DNA from: Epiperipatus broadwayi
Lineage: Eukaryota > Onychophora > Udeonychophora > Euonychophora > Peripatidae
Length of the DNA: 64,000 nt
Reading direction: 5' to 3'
Assembly: GCA_028023455.1 (NCBI GenBank)
Contig: JAQFVV010006544.1
Coordinates: forward strand, 684,001 to 748,000
The first letter of the stretch is position 1, and the number at the start of each line of letters is the position of its first letter. Positions 42,380 to 52,300 of the stretch are shown here, one piece after another. Made by a program: the position numbers and the translations under genes. The notes beneath the pieces are model-generated. The model saw nothing but the letters and a program-made list of their open reading frames with translations, was not told where the DNA came from and did no database searches.

Positions 42380-44327
42380 TGTAACGGAATAGCGTTACAT
42401 AGGGTTTGAACCTAGGAAAGTTAAATATATATTGATGACGAAATAAATGACAGGTACAAAACTTTTTAACAAAGCGATCTTGTTTTAAGAATAAACGAGA
42501 AACAGCCGTGTCTAAAGCAGATCGCAGCTATACATGAGTACCTGTCAGATTTATTGAAATAAAATTAAAAGAGTTTTTATTTTTTGAGGAATTAATTTGT
42601 TATAATCATTATTTGTCAAGTTTGCTTTTTTTTGTCATTTCGTTTTAAAAGAAACAGGGAATGTTCGAGAACAAATTAGAAAATTTATTAAATCATTTTG
42701 AACAAAAGGGAAGGAAAAAAAAATAAGTAAATTAATTAATCTGTAATAGGTAAAAAAAAATTCCAAGCGATCTAAGATATTTTGAATGGGGGGCAATTAG
42801 TAGAGTCAAATTTAGAGAAGTTGAAACAATAAGCAGGATGTATGTTGGTAAAGTCTAGATAACAATCCAAATTTAGAAGCAGAGGTGATAAAAAGTGTAC
42901 ACTGCTATTGTACTACTTAGACTTCTGACTCCGGCTAAAACAATATGTAAGAAAAATGGAAAAACTAAATTAAATTCCCACGTGGTGCAAATGTCACAGA
43001 AACTATTAAATAAAGAGGATCCTTGATTAGCAAATAAGAACTAATGACTTATGAGTGCATGATAGAGATTGGAGGAAAAATTCAAGGTGTCACGGCGGGA
43101 AAGAGGAGAGAAGAAAAAGGCAAGACGGAACCGAAAAAGGACACTAAATTGAAAGTTGTTGAAGGCGAAATCAAGTTGAATTGTAGCGGAAAGTATTATT
43201 AATTTTTTTTGCGGAGCTTCCGATTAAGTACTTGGACTTCCTAACCTACACTTGTGTAATATCGTAGCCGAAATGCGTTGCTGAATCCAAAATTCGCGGC
43301 TTGGCCGCCGAACCTTCGCACCTGGCACTGCTGATCGTCCTAGAATGCTCTCAACCTCGGAGAAAATGAACTCAAGGACCACACACACCCTGGAAGCCTC
43401 ACCCAGAACCGACATGCGGAATTAATAAAATATCGCTCAGGATCCCATTACAGTCTTCTCGTCCCACAGGTAGTTATTTTTAACATTTGCTTACACATTC
43501 ATGCACCAGATAAATACTTTAAAGTGGAGAACGATTTACAAACATTAAGTATAAAATGATTAAATTGCTAATGACCAACCGAACCACTAAAGAACTCAAC
43601 CAGTATAATATGTACAATTAATACTCAGCAAAGATCTATGTAAGTTAATATTCGCTTCCGTAATTGTGTTATCTAGACTTACTAAATTATATATCTGCAT
43701 AATAATTTTATTTACCCAGTTTACAAATAAATCATTCACTTAATTAATGTTTCTTTTATTGATCGCTTGGAATTTCAAATTTATTTAACCAATGTTGAAT
43801 GAGTGCGGGAGTGATCTATTTTATATAATTTGAATGGGTGCATTTAATATGTTAGTTAAGCGTTAAGTATATTTATAGCATTTATAATTGTCGTACCATT
43901 CTTAGGTTAAGGTTAAGTTTTGGGAGATTTATTCTGGGGGATATAGGGCGGGCCTAACCATGATAAAGGCATGTCAATAGTGTGTTAAGAGTAATGAGCG
44001 ATATAGTTCGGAAATAGTGGCTGTGTTCATTTCTTGCTGTCCGCTGGAGCGATGCTTGGGCATGTTCTGTGATATAGTTGAGTGAGCGTGTGCACGTGCG
44101 TGGCGAGCTTGAAAGGGTTCTCCTGGCGCCTATTACTCGGATTCAATCTGAATCTAGGTATGAAACAAATAAAACGTACGTGTATATGTGTTTGAAACTA
44201 TTTTCACAAAACATTATGTAACCCCGGACGACAGAACACAGCGGGTTCGCAAAAAGGGAATCGTCAATAGAAAGCCAGAAGGAGAAATAGTGTCCGCAGA
44301 TATATATAGACGAGGGCTCGGGTTACA
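42380..44327 (+). repeat. 3' LTR of the gypsy-type element
   Basis: 1948 bp, the same length as the 5' LTR even though there are three small compensating indels. Differences noted: three substitutions in the first 60 bp, CGTAAAAAG against CGCAAAAAG, GAACTAG against GAAATAG, and GGTCCGGG against GGCTCGGG near the end. It is followed by the ATAT duplication. Confidence 0.9.
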
Positions 44328-44331
44328 ATAT

Positions 44332-44851
44332 GTTGTTTTTTGTTGTTGTTGTTGTTGTAATATAAATTATGTTTTAATGTGTATAGGAGCGCACAGCCAC
44401 GTAAGTTTATGATCGAAATGTGGTGCCTTACGATGAGTACCTTTGGGAATTACTTAAGTGTAACCCTATTTATGCATTTCAATCAGTCATAAATAAGTTG
44501 GTGGTATTTATAATTGTTCTGCAAATATACATGTTTAAACCCATTATTTCTTAAAACATATTTATCTCAATGCAACTTTCTTTAAATAAATAATTTATAA
44601 AATAACTTGCTTGTCATGCCATGTGTAAAAATAAAATGTATAAAATAAAATAGAACACTTGTGGGGAGGGGTGTAAACATAAACGGTCCTTAGGTAAGTG
44701 ATAGTAAACATTTTTCTTTTTGTATATAGTCTTTTTGTAAAATTATTAACCGGATGTTTTGTAAATGTCTTCGTCAATCGTGTACCGTAATTACTAACCC
44801 TAAGTAAAATATTTTTTTTTTGATCATTTTTTTAAAGTAACTTTACTGATA
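44332..44851 (+). mobile_element. Family L internal region, right part
   Basis: The continuation of the interrupted internal region. It matches the minus strand of 11061-11505: TGTGTATAGG, GCACAGCCAC, CCTTACGATGAGTACC, TTTGGGA, and ends TTTACTGATA immediately before TGTAAC, as at 11061. It has no polypurine tract, unlike the gypsy-type element. Near its start is an expanded TTGTTG run. It has no coding potential. Confidence 0.75.
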
Positions 44852-47072
44852 TGTAACGAGCACAGATGGCGACTTCACGTAATCTGCACTACAGGGCGCC
44901 ATCTAGGCATTTGAACCTAGAAAAATTTATAAAGTAGGCAGATACGTAAGTCAAAAAAAAAAATTTTTTTTTTTTTTTTTAAAATTTGATTCCGGTCGTT
45001 AGCCCATGTCACTAGCTCAGGGAGTAGCAGAGATTTAATAATATCATATCTTATCTAATTAGATTTCAACATTAAAAAATAAATAAAATAAGCCACTGCC
45101 AGTAATTAGCATACAAACATTTATTTATGCACATATATATAAGATTTAAAATTATTTTAGTATTAGTTTTACAGTTCAAAATTTAACCTACATTTTTAAC
45201 TTTGATTTTTGACTTTAATTTACATTTAATTACTATTATATTCTAATTTTACATTTTTAATTAAGTTCGCACAGATGGGATTATAAAAGCTTGTTATAAT
45301 AAGTTGCTATAGATCGGTTACATAGATTACACAGTTAAAAACATTCCAAAGTAAACATAAGCGATCAAAATATAAAATTATTGATTACTGACAATTGCGG
45401 AGGGAAATTTATATGTAACCCAATAGTATTCACCATAAGATACTTGCATTGTCACCAATAACTTAAAAGACATCCGAAGAAATACATTTTAGATACTCAC
45501 CGTAAGGTATCATTATTTATCGAATGTCTATATATTTTGATCAAATATGAAAACGCAAAACATAGTTAACCGATAAACAATCCATGCAAGCGTCTATAAA
45601 CAACTTAAATTTAATGCATTTTTATTTAGAATCGAGTCTGAATACTACATAGATTTGCATTGAAATTAAAATATTCTATCCCTATTTAACCTTAGGCTAA
45701 AATTCGCAGTCAAACTGGCATCAATCCATCTGATATATCGATGTATTCAATGTAATACGAAATACGGCAGCACCAAAAGAATTAAGAAAAGACATTGACT
45801 CTCAATCAGATAGGAATATTACATCTATCTAACGAGAAGAACAATAAAAAAAAAACTCCATAGAAAGGAACTGCGTTCTCCGTCTTATAATTCCTTCCAT
45901 AGGCAAACGGGTGAGTGCGGCGTATATATAAACGATTCTGCCCGTAGCGAATCTCCGATTACATCTACTAACTACATCAATATATCCAATCCCTTGACCC
46001 AATCTAACAACGACATAAATAACCTAAGATTACCCTCCCCTAATGTAACTTTACAAATCGATACAGCCATTCACGCCCGACTTAAGTTTAACATTTTTAT
46101 AATTAATTTAACGGAAAACAAAAATCATAATAAAACTTAAAGAACAAAAAATAAATAAATGGAAATGATTTTACAAAATAAATACATTAAATAAAATTAT
46201 AACTAATTAATAAATAATATCGGTCAGATAGAATAATATTGCAATTATTTAAATCTGGAAAGTTTTTAATTTACTGTTCATAAATTTTAAAGTTCTTACG
46301 GTTATTTAAATAGTTCATCTTCATATATTCCTTGCCGTTTGAACGTGAATTCCCACGTCGTCCGAAGATTGGTATCCTGTTGGCCGATTTATTTATCCAT
46401 CCGGAGATTATTTAGTGTAGTTGGTCTTCAATGTAGAAACGATGGTTCATTTTTCTTCCTTTCTTAGCAGAACTGAAGGGATTGAAGCTGTGCATCTTTT
46501 TCAATCCCCTCAGCACTAACACCTAGCTGTTACATCGTAATAATCATCAATAACTCCTCACTAATTAATAATTTCCAAATTTTCCTTTTATACGTATTCG
46601 AAGGATTGACTTAACATTACGTCGTCGATGAGATGATCCTTTTCGTTGAGGTCCTATTTCCCAATGGATTTATTTCATTTGCTGAAAGTTTCTATTGTTT
46701 TCCTATCTGACTGATGTTTTTACATTTTAAATGCCCAAGGCTGGTTTACATTTAACTAATTAACAATCATTTCCATTTCTGATTAATTAACCTGTTTTCC
46801 AAATCAAAAATATATTTAAAGATAAATTTAAAGATATAATTTTATCTCCAAATCTTTTTAAAATTTAGTTTTAAAATACTTTTCTTTAATAAATTTTTAT
46901 TTTAATAATTTTTCATTATCTGTGCGATTTAATATATAAGAGTTTAAGATGATATTTAATTTCAATTTTTAATTCTTAAAGAAAATTTTTAAATGCGAAC
47001 TTTTTAATTTACTTTCATGTTTAATAAATAAAAAAAACAACAACAATGTAACGAACGTCTGTGCTCGTTACA
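44852..47072 (-). repeat. Family L LTR (minus orientation) joined to a 15-bp LTR stub
   Basis: The first 15 bases, TGTAACGAGCACAGA, are the start of a plus-orientation LTR. At AGA the sequence switches to the reverse complement of LTR position about 2204, AGATGGCGACTTCACG, and continues to the LTR start at 47072. The three bases AGA fit both sides, a microhomology junction. The piggyBac target is empty here (TTAA 45072-45075). The 5'-terminal hairpin is present at the right end. Confidence 0.8.
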
Positions 47073-47076
47073 GTAT

Positions 47077-48017
47077 ATATTATTTATTCTGTATATTGTT
47101 ATGCTATATTGTCAATTCTTTGAAGTTATATTGGATTCTGTTTTACTGGTGTTTTATTTTATCATTGTTGTTATTTTACTTCCATTATACAACACTAGAT
47201 GGTGCTCTACTGCAGTAATTGGTGAATAGATGCTTAACATCTGAAAAAGGCTTTTTATATGTAATTATTATTAATATATTTATATAACTGTTGTATATAA
47301 TTTTTATTATTTATTATAATTTATAAAAATTTAAAGCTTATACAGTGGAGTGACAATATTCACTGTTTCATGCTAAGATCCTCTTATATATGTTATAAAA
47401 CATAGATAATAACTCATATTTTGCCAATAAGCTTTGATTAATGTACATATTGTTTATTGTACTGTAAATATATAGATCTTTTCAACTCCCACATATATGT
47501 AACATAGACACTTATATTTATATTAGGCATATATAAAATAAAATTATAGGATACTCAACATTTAAAAAGAATATTAATGTAGATACTAATAATAAGTAGC
47601 CCATTTTCATATATATTTACTGCTGTGATTGTGTTCATTTATTTGTGTTTACTGAAAAAATAATAAAAACTTACTATATCATATCATTTTTAAAAACAAA
47701 GTGAGCAGTGGAAGGTGAGACTTTCAACACAATTCAGTACCTCATTATCTTTTTTATTATAAATAGCTATAGTTCTCGAATTGTTTTGATGTTTATTCCT
47801 ACTTCCATTGGTAAATTCTTCAAACTTTATGCTTGTTGTTGCAATGCGAAATGTTTTATAGTTCTTTTTTTTTATTACTAAATTAATAATTTTCATTATA
47901 TTACACTACTACATATGCTAATGAGCTTGGGTTGAAAATATCGTGTTTTCAATTTTAGACTCATAGTTTTGTAGTTAAGTAGAGATAAAAGTTTGTTGCT
48001 GGCAGGTTGCATTAGAT
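47077..48017. other. AT-rich DNA, nothing recognised
   Basis: No gene was recognised. A short segment at about 47195-47245 (ACTAGATGGTGCTCTACTGC) is less AT-rich. Several TA-rich runs occur. Confidence 0.5.
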
Positions 48018-48200
48018 CTTAAGATCTAGATACAGTGCTCTCAGATCCAAAGCTCCTCACTAATGAAAGCCACAAGCTAGCAACTAGTCTGGGGATATTG
48101 GATGAATAAGCACTAGATAGGGATTTTATGCACAAGCCTTCTGACATCCATTGATTACTCTGGCTTGCACTGAGTGGCACTACTGTATGTAGTGATACAA
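48018..48200 (-). mobile_element. Long-form hairpin retroposon fragment
   Basis: Matches one side of the long form at 13771-14050: GATCCAAAGCTCCTCACTAA, GAAAGCCACAAGCTAG, TCTGGGGATATTGGATGAAT and GGCACTACTGTATG. Only one arm plus the loop is present, so this is a fragment or one half of an eroded copy. Confidence 0.6.
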
Positions 48201-48644
48201 CATATATCATAGTTTTCACTGTATATAGTATTTATTAGTCTAATAATTGATTGTTAATAATCATTCATATATTAATTTTTTAATCACATATATATGCAAA
48301 AAAGTAAAGAATAATATATAATAATAATAATCATTAATATATCTATGTACAAGAATGACAAATTATTAAGAGTTATAAAAAGTGTAGTATTTATAAATTA
48401 AATATTGCACTATAAAAATGAGGATTATTTTTAACATTTATAAGTAAGTTAATCACTGTTATTCTTTCTATCATTCTCTCTTTTATTTTCTATCATATAC
48501 ATTAGTACAAAGCAAGGTTATAGTTTGTTGTCATATAACTCTGCTGTTATAGTGTCTTTGCGCAATCATATAGATACAGTGTTTTCTTTTTTGTTCTCTA
48601 TTTTTTTTATTTTTAGTCTTTTTTTCCATCTGGAATTAGAATGA
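48201..48644. other. AT-rich DNA, nothing recognised
   Basis: No gene was recognised. Contains T-rich runs at about 48600-48626. Confidence 0.5.
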
Positions 48645-48657
48645 TCATATTTATGAT

Positions 48658-48902
48658 ACAAGGCAAAACTCTCCATACAGTAGTGCCACCCTGTGCCAAC
48701 CAGAGTAATCAATGGATGCCAGAAGACTTGTGCATAAAATACCTATCTAATGCCTACTCATCCAATATCCCCAGACTGGTTTCTGGCTTGTGGCTTCTGG
48801 CATCCATTGATTATTCTGGTTGGCACATGGTGGCATTACTGTATGGAGAGTTTTGCCTTGTTTAATAACAATTATGTGCTAGTATAAGAGATGGTGATCA
48901 TG
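48658..48902 (+). mobile_element. Hairpin retroposon copy H4, 13-bp target duplication
   Basis: The 245-bp element starts ACAAGGCAAAACTCTCC and has an imperfect palindrome of about 100-bp arms ending GGAGAGTTTTGCCTTG. A unique tail follows: TTTAATAACAATTATGTGCT, AGTATAAGAGATGGTGATCA, TG. It is flanked by a perfect TCATATTTATGAT at 48645-48657 and 48903-48915. The tail outside the hairpin makes the element asymmetric, unlike an ordinary terminal-inverted-repeat MITE. Confidence 0.85.
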
Positions 48903-49189
48903 TCATATTTATGATGGTGATGATGATATTTAAATGATCTACTCAAGAATAATAAACAATATGACAATGAATATAATAGTAAAGCAATATGAACATTTCA
49001 GTCAATACTAATATTTTATCATAAAATAAAATCCTTAATAAAAGTTATTATTATATGGAGGAATGCTACTATTTATTATAAAGCAATGTTAATGACATTA
49101 ACATCGAACATAAACATACACACATGTATGTACATAAAAACTATCTCTGAATCGGCACAATTGACAAGTTGCATTTACAAGAATCATTT

Positions 49190-49800
49190 TAACAGGCTTG
49201 CAAAAAATGCCCACATTCTTATATTCATGCTAATTTATTAGCAAAGATCTTCATTTATTAAGCTTCCATGTTGTCATATGTTAAATGCATCAATCGTTGA
49301 TAGTCAAAGGAATGAAATTTTATTTTAGGGGCAATCTTCATAAAGTATTAATCAAACTAATTTACAGTTACAAATTACAATTAAAATATAAATTCTAATA
49401 ATTTTAGTAATTCAGTAATAAAACAAAGAGAATATGTAATAATATTTATGAAAAAGTTAATTCCAAATTTACATACTGTAATAAGAATTCACGAGTCATT
49501 CTATAAATTTGTAAAGAATTCCCTCTTCTTGTATAGATGATAATTTATTACTTAGATCAAGGATGAGCAGAGTCGTATAGGACAAAAACTAATAGTAATT
49601 ATTTTACAAGTGTGGCTTCCACTATCTATACTTTACACTGTTATAACATTACAAATAATACCAGTTGCTACAAATAATATTAATTTATTATTAAAAAATT
49701 CAATATAGAACACAAATTCAGTATAAAATATACAAGTAGAAGTATGAAAATTTATAAAGCTATCTGCTAATCTTAAAGATTTGGGTATATAATTATTAAT
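49190..49800. repeat. Diverged units of a repeat of about 300 bp, first block
   Basis: The segment beginning near 49199 (TGCAAAAAATGCCCACATTC, ATGCTAATTTATTAG, GCAATCTTCATAAAGTATTA, AATATTTATGAAAAAG, CCAAATTTACATAC) resembles the units at 51110-52300 in the same order. A second, poorer unit appears to start near 49510. Diverged, no coding capacity. Confidence 0.55.
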
Positions 49801-50031
49801 TGCTACTTTTGCACAGGATTGTAAGTGCTCTTTTCTGAGCCAGGAATGGATGTGACATTCTTAGAGAAAAGTGTGTGTGTCTTTAATTATAGAAATAATT
49901 TCATTTTTGTTCTTAAATCATTCAAATAATGAACCACTGACTTCTAGAAATGTTTCTTTTATCAGTTGTTTTATCTGTAAAAGATTTCTTATGTTTTGTT
50001 AGCACTTAACTACTACCAATCAATGCAATTG
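49801..50031. other. AT-rich DNA
   Basis: Nothing recognised. Confidence 0.4.
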
Positions 50032-50045
50032 TTGTAGCTTTAGAC

Positions 50046-50143
50046 ATTTTTTTTCATATGGCAAATGCATTGACCGGGAAGTGAATTTGGGACCAGCTGC
50101 TTGGAAGGCAGCTTTGCTAACCACTAGGCCATCAATGCTTGAC
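50046..50143 (-). mobile_element. Family S SINE, 14-bp target duplication
   Basis: Flanked by TTGTAGCTTTAGAC at 50032-50045 and 50144-50157, a perfect duplication. The minus strand begins GTCAAGCATTGATGGCC, has TAGTGGTTAGCAAAGCTGCC (A-box side), and ends CCGGTCAATGCATTTGCC, then ATATG and an A-run. It is about 98 bp, shorter than the 112-bp copy at 20924, with a reduced central part. Confidence 0.8.
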
Positions 50144-50157
50144 TTGTAGCTTTAGAC

Positions 50158-50721
50158 TTAATAATGGATTGAATACAATATGGTTGATGGCTGGTTAATT
50201 TAGTTTTCATTTGCATAATTTGATCTTTAATGGGAATATTTACCAAAACTTGCATGCATGGTTTTAAAATGTATTTCAGTGTTTTTTTATTGGAAATGAC
50301 ACACTCATATGATATATTTAAACACATTTTACATTTACCTCTCTGAAGGAAAATGTTTCTTTCCATTCTGTAATAAAATGTTATCTTTCTTTTCATTGCA
50401 CTTGTTTGAAAATTATCTCTCTCTTTTAAAATACGATAAAATACTGATTTTTTAATGATAAATTAGTTAAATTGGTGCACTTCTGTAAGACAAAAATACA
50501 GCTATTGACTTCACAACCAATGGAAAGTTATTCAATACTGCCTATTGCATATTTGCATTGTGCAGTGAAGATACTGGGGCTGATGCGTTTGTAATTAATA
50601 TATGCATCATAATGAATTATGAATGACTTTGTCATCTGGCACATTCATTGGCTATCTTACCCAACTACACATAGCTGTCTTAATTGTGAATTGTTATTTG
50701 CAGTAGATGTATGTGTATGAG
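50158..50721. other. AT-rich DNA, nothing recognised
   Basis: No gene was recognised. The minus-strand open frame at 50124-50396 runs into the SINE and has no recognisable domain. Confidence 0.45.
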
Positions 50722-50734
50722 AAATATATTTTTT

Positions 50735-51025
50735 AAACCACTAAACATCACATGATCACTATCTCATACTAGCACATAATTGTTATTAAACAATTCAAAA
50801 CAAAGCAAAACTCTCCATACAGTAGTGCCATCTTGTGCCAACAAGAGCAATCAATGGATGCCAGAAGGCTTGTGCATAAAATCCCTATCTAGTCTGGGGA
50901 TATTGGATGAGTAGGCACTAGATAGGGATTTTATGCACAAGCCTTCTGGCATCCATTGATTGCTCTTGTTGGCACAAGATGGCACTACTGTATGGAGAGT
51001 TTTGCTTTGTTTTGAATTGTTTAAT
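50735..51025 (-). mobile_element. Hairpin retroposon copy H5, perfect 111-bp palindrome arms
   Basis: The element is flanked by AAATATATTTTTT at 50722-50734 and 51026-51038, a perfect 13-bp duplication. On the plus strand it opens with the family tail (AAACCACTAAACATCACATG, ATCTCATACTAGCACATAAT), then the hairpin: arms 50783-50893 and 50917-51027 are perfect reverse complements by my reading, around a 23-bp loop CTGGGGATATTGGATGAGTAGGC-like segment. The last two arm bases overlap the duplication. Sequence identity of the arms indicates a recent origin. Confidence 0.88.
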
Positions 51026-51109
51026 AAATATATTTTTTCATGTATAGCTATGTAATCTAGCTTAATTATAGCATTGGTAACCATTATTATTTTAAATTTA
51101 GGTGGTTAG

Positions 51110-52300
51110 TTCATCTCCCTGTGGACCACGATTGCTATCTTGCACATCTCTAGTTAGACAAAAGGTAATCCACTTTTAACAAACTTCCACATTTCTATAT
51201 AGTTAATAACTCAATCATAGACAATAAAATGGATAAAATCTCATACTAGCAGCAGTATTTACGAAGTATTTATCAGTCATCTTATAGTTAAAAATAATAA
51301 TTAAGATATAAATTCTACTAATTTTAATTAATAAATGGTTATTAAATATACAGTAATGATAATATATAATAATATTTATGGACAAGTTAATTTCAAATGC
51401 ACATACCATAACAATTAACAAGCCAGACTAACCAGGATCCTCCAAAATGCTTGCAAAGAAATCTTTCTTTCTCATATCAATGCTAATTTATCAGTTAGAT
51501 AAAAAATTATCTACTTTTTGTAACTGCCACATTGATGAATCAATCACTGATACTCAAAAGAATGGAACTTTATATTATCGTAACATATTAAACAAATCAG
51601 CTTAAATTTCAAATCACAATTAAAAAGTAAATGTAATAATTTTAATAAATTCATAAATAAACAAAAATTATAAAATATGTAGTTTTGACAATCTAATTCT
51701 AAATGTGTATAACCAAACTTGCCAAGAAAGTCCCCTCTTTTATGCCAGTGTTAATTTATTAAAGATGATATAAAAAAGAGACTTTCTTTGCAAAAAATGA
51801 TCCATTTTTATCTAACATCAATGTTGTTATGTTATTGATACTGAAAGAGATGATACTTTATAACAGCATCAATCTTCAGAAAGTAATAGTCAAACCCATC
51901 TTACAGTTTCAAATAACATTTAAGATGTAAATTTGTAATGTTTAAATAAATGTCTATTAAATATGTAGCATTACTGAGATTATAATAATATTTATGGAGA
52001 AGATAATTCCAACTGCACATATCATAACAAATCACAACACAGGCTTATAGCAATCATTGTAATAAACCTGCAAAGAAAGTTCTTTTTTATATCAATGCTA
52101 ATTATTAATTAGACAAAAATGGTCTACTTTTATGTAATGTCCACACTGTTATATGATTAATAAACCAATCACTGTCACTAAAAGAAGTGAAACTTGATAT
52201 AAACATGATCTTCATAACATATTACTCAAATCAGCTTACAATTTCAAATAACAATTAAGATATATATTTTAAGTTTTGTTAATGCTACAAATAGCTAAAA
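51110..52300. repeat. Diverged tandem array, units of about 260-350 bp
   Basis: At least four successive units share the order: a GCAAAGAAA-like start (51459, 51717, 52070), ATCAATGCTAATTTAT, a GATAAAAA/GACAAAAA..CTACTTTTA segment, CCACATTGTTAT, AATCAATCACTGATACTCAA-like, ATATTAATCAAATCAGCTTA, AATTTCAAATAACAATTAAG and AATAATATTTATGGACAAG. Spacing is 258 and 353 bp, so indels are common. A related block lies at 49190-49800. No protein is encoded. This looks like an old satellite or locally duplicated repeat. Confidence 0.7.

Larger units (their letters stand above)
37460..44327 (+). mobile_element. Young Ty3/gypsy-type LTR retrotransposon, internally deleted, TSD ATAT
   Basis: The 6.9-kb element has LTRs at 37460-39407 and 42380-44327, each 1948 bp, and a 2972-bp internal region. 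It is flanked by ATAT (37456-37459 and 44328-44331). The internal region has a primer-binding-site-like segment, a gag remnant in two frames, an integrase C-terminal remnant and a polypurine tract. Protease, RT, RNase H and most of integrase are missing, so it is defective. The LTRs differ at only about seven substitutions plus three small indels by my reading, so insertion is recent. It interrupts the family L internal region. Confidence 0.9.
32556..47072. mobile_element. 14.5-kb nested family L locus, TSD GTAT
   Basis: The whole block is flanked by the 4-bp duplication GTAT (32552-32555 and 47073-47076). Its outer ends are the two ends of the family L LTR in minus orientation: TGTAACGATCCGG at the left and GCTCGTTACA at the right. 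Order on the plus strand: LTR (minus, lacking its first 508 bp), LTR (plus, complete), family L internal region (plus), a 15-bp start of a plus LTR, LTR (minus, complete except its last about 15 bp). A piggyBac-type MITE and a gypsy-type LTR element are inserted into it. The simplest history is insertion of one element in another, in opposite orientation, followed by one deletion. Confidence 0.8.
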
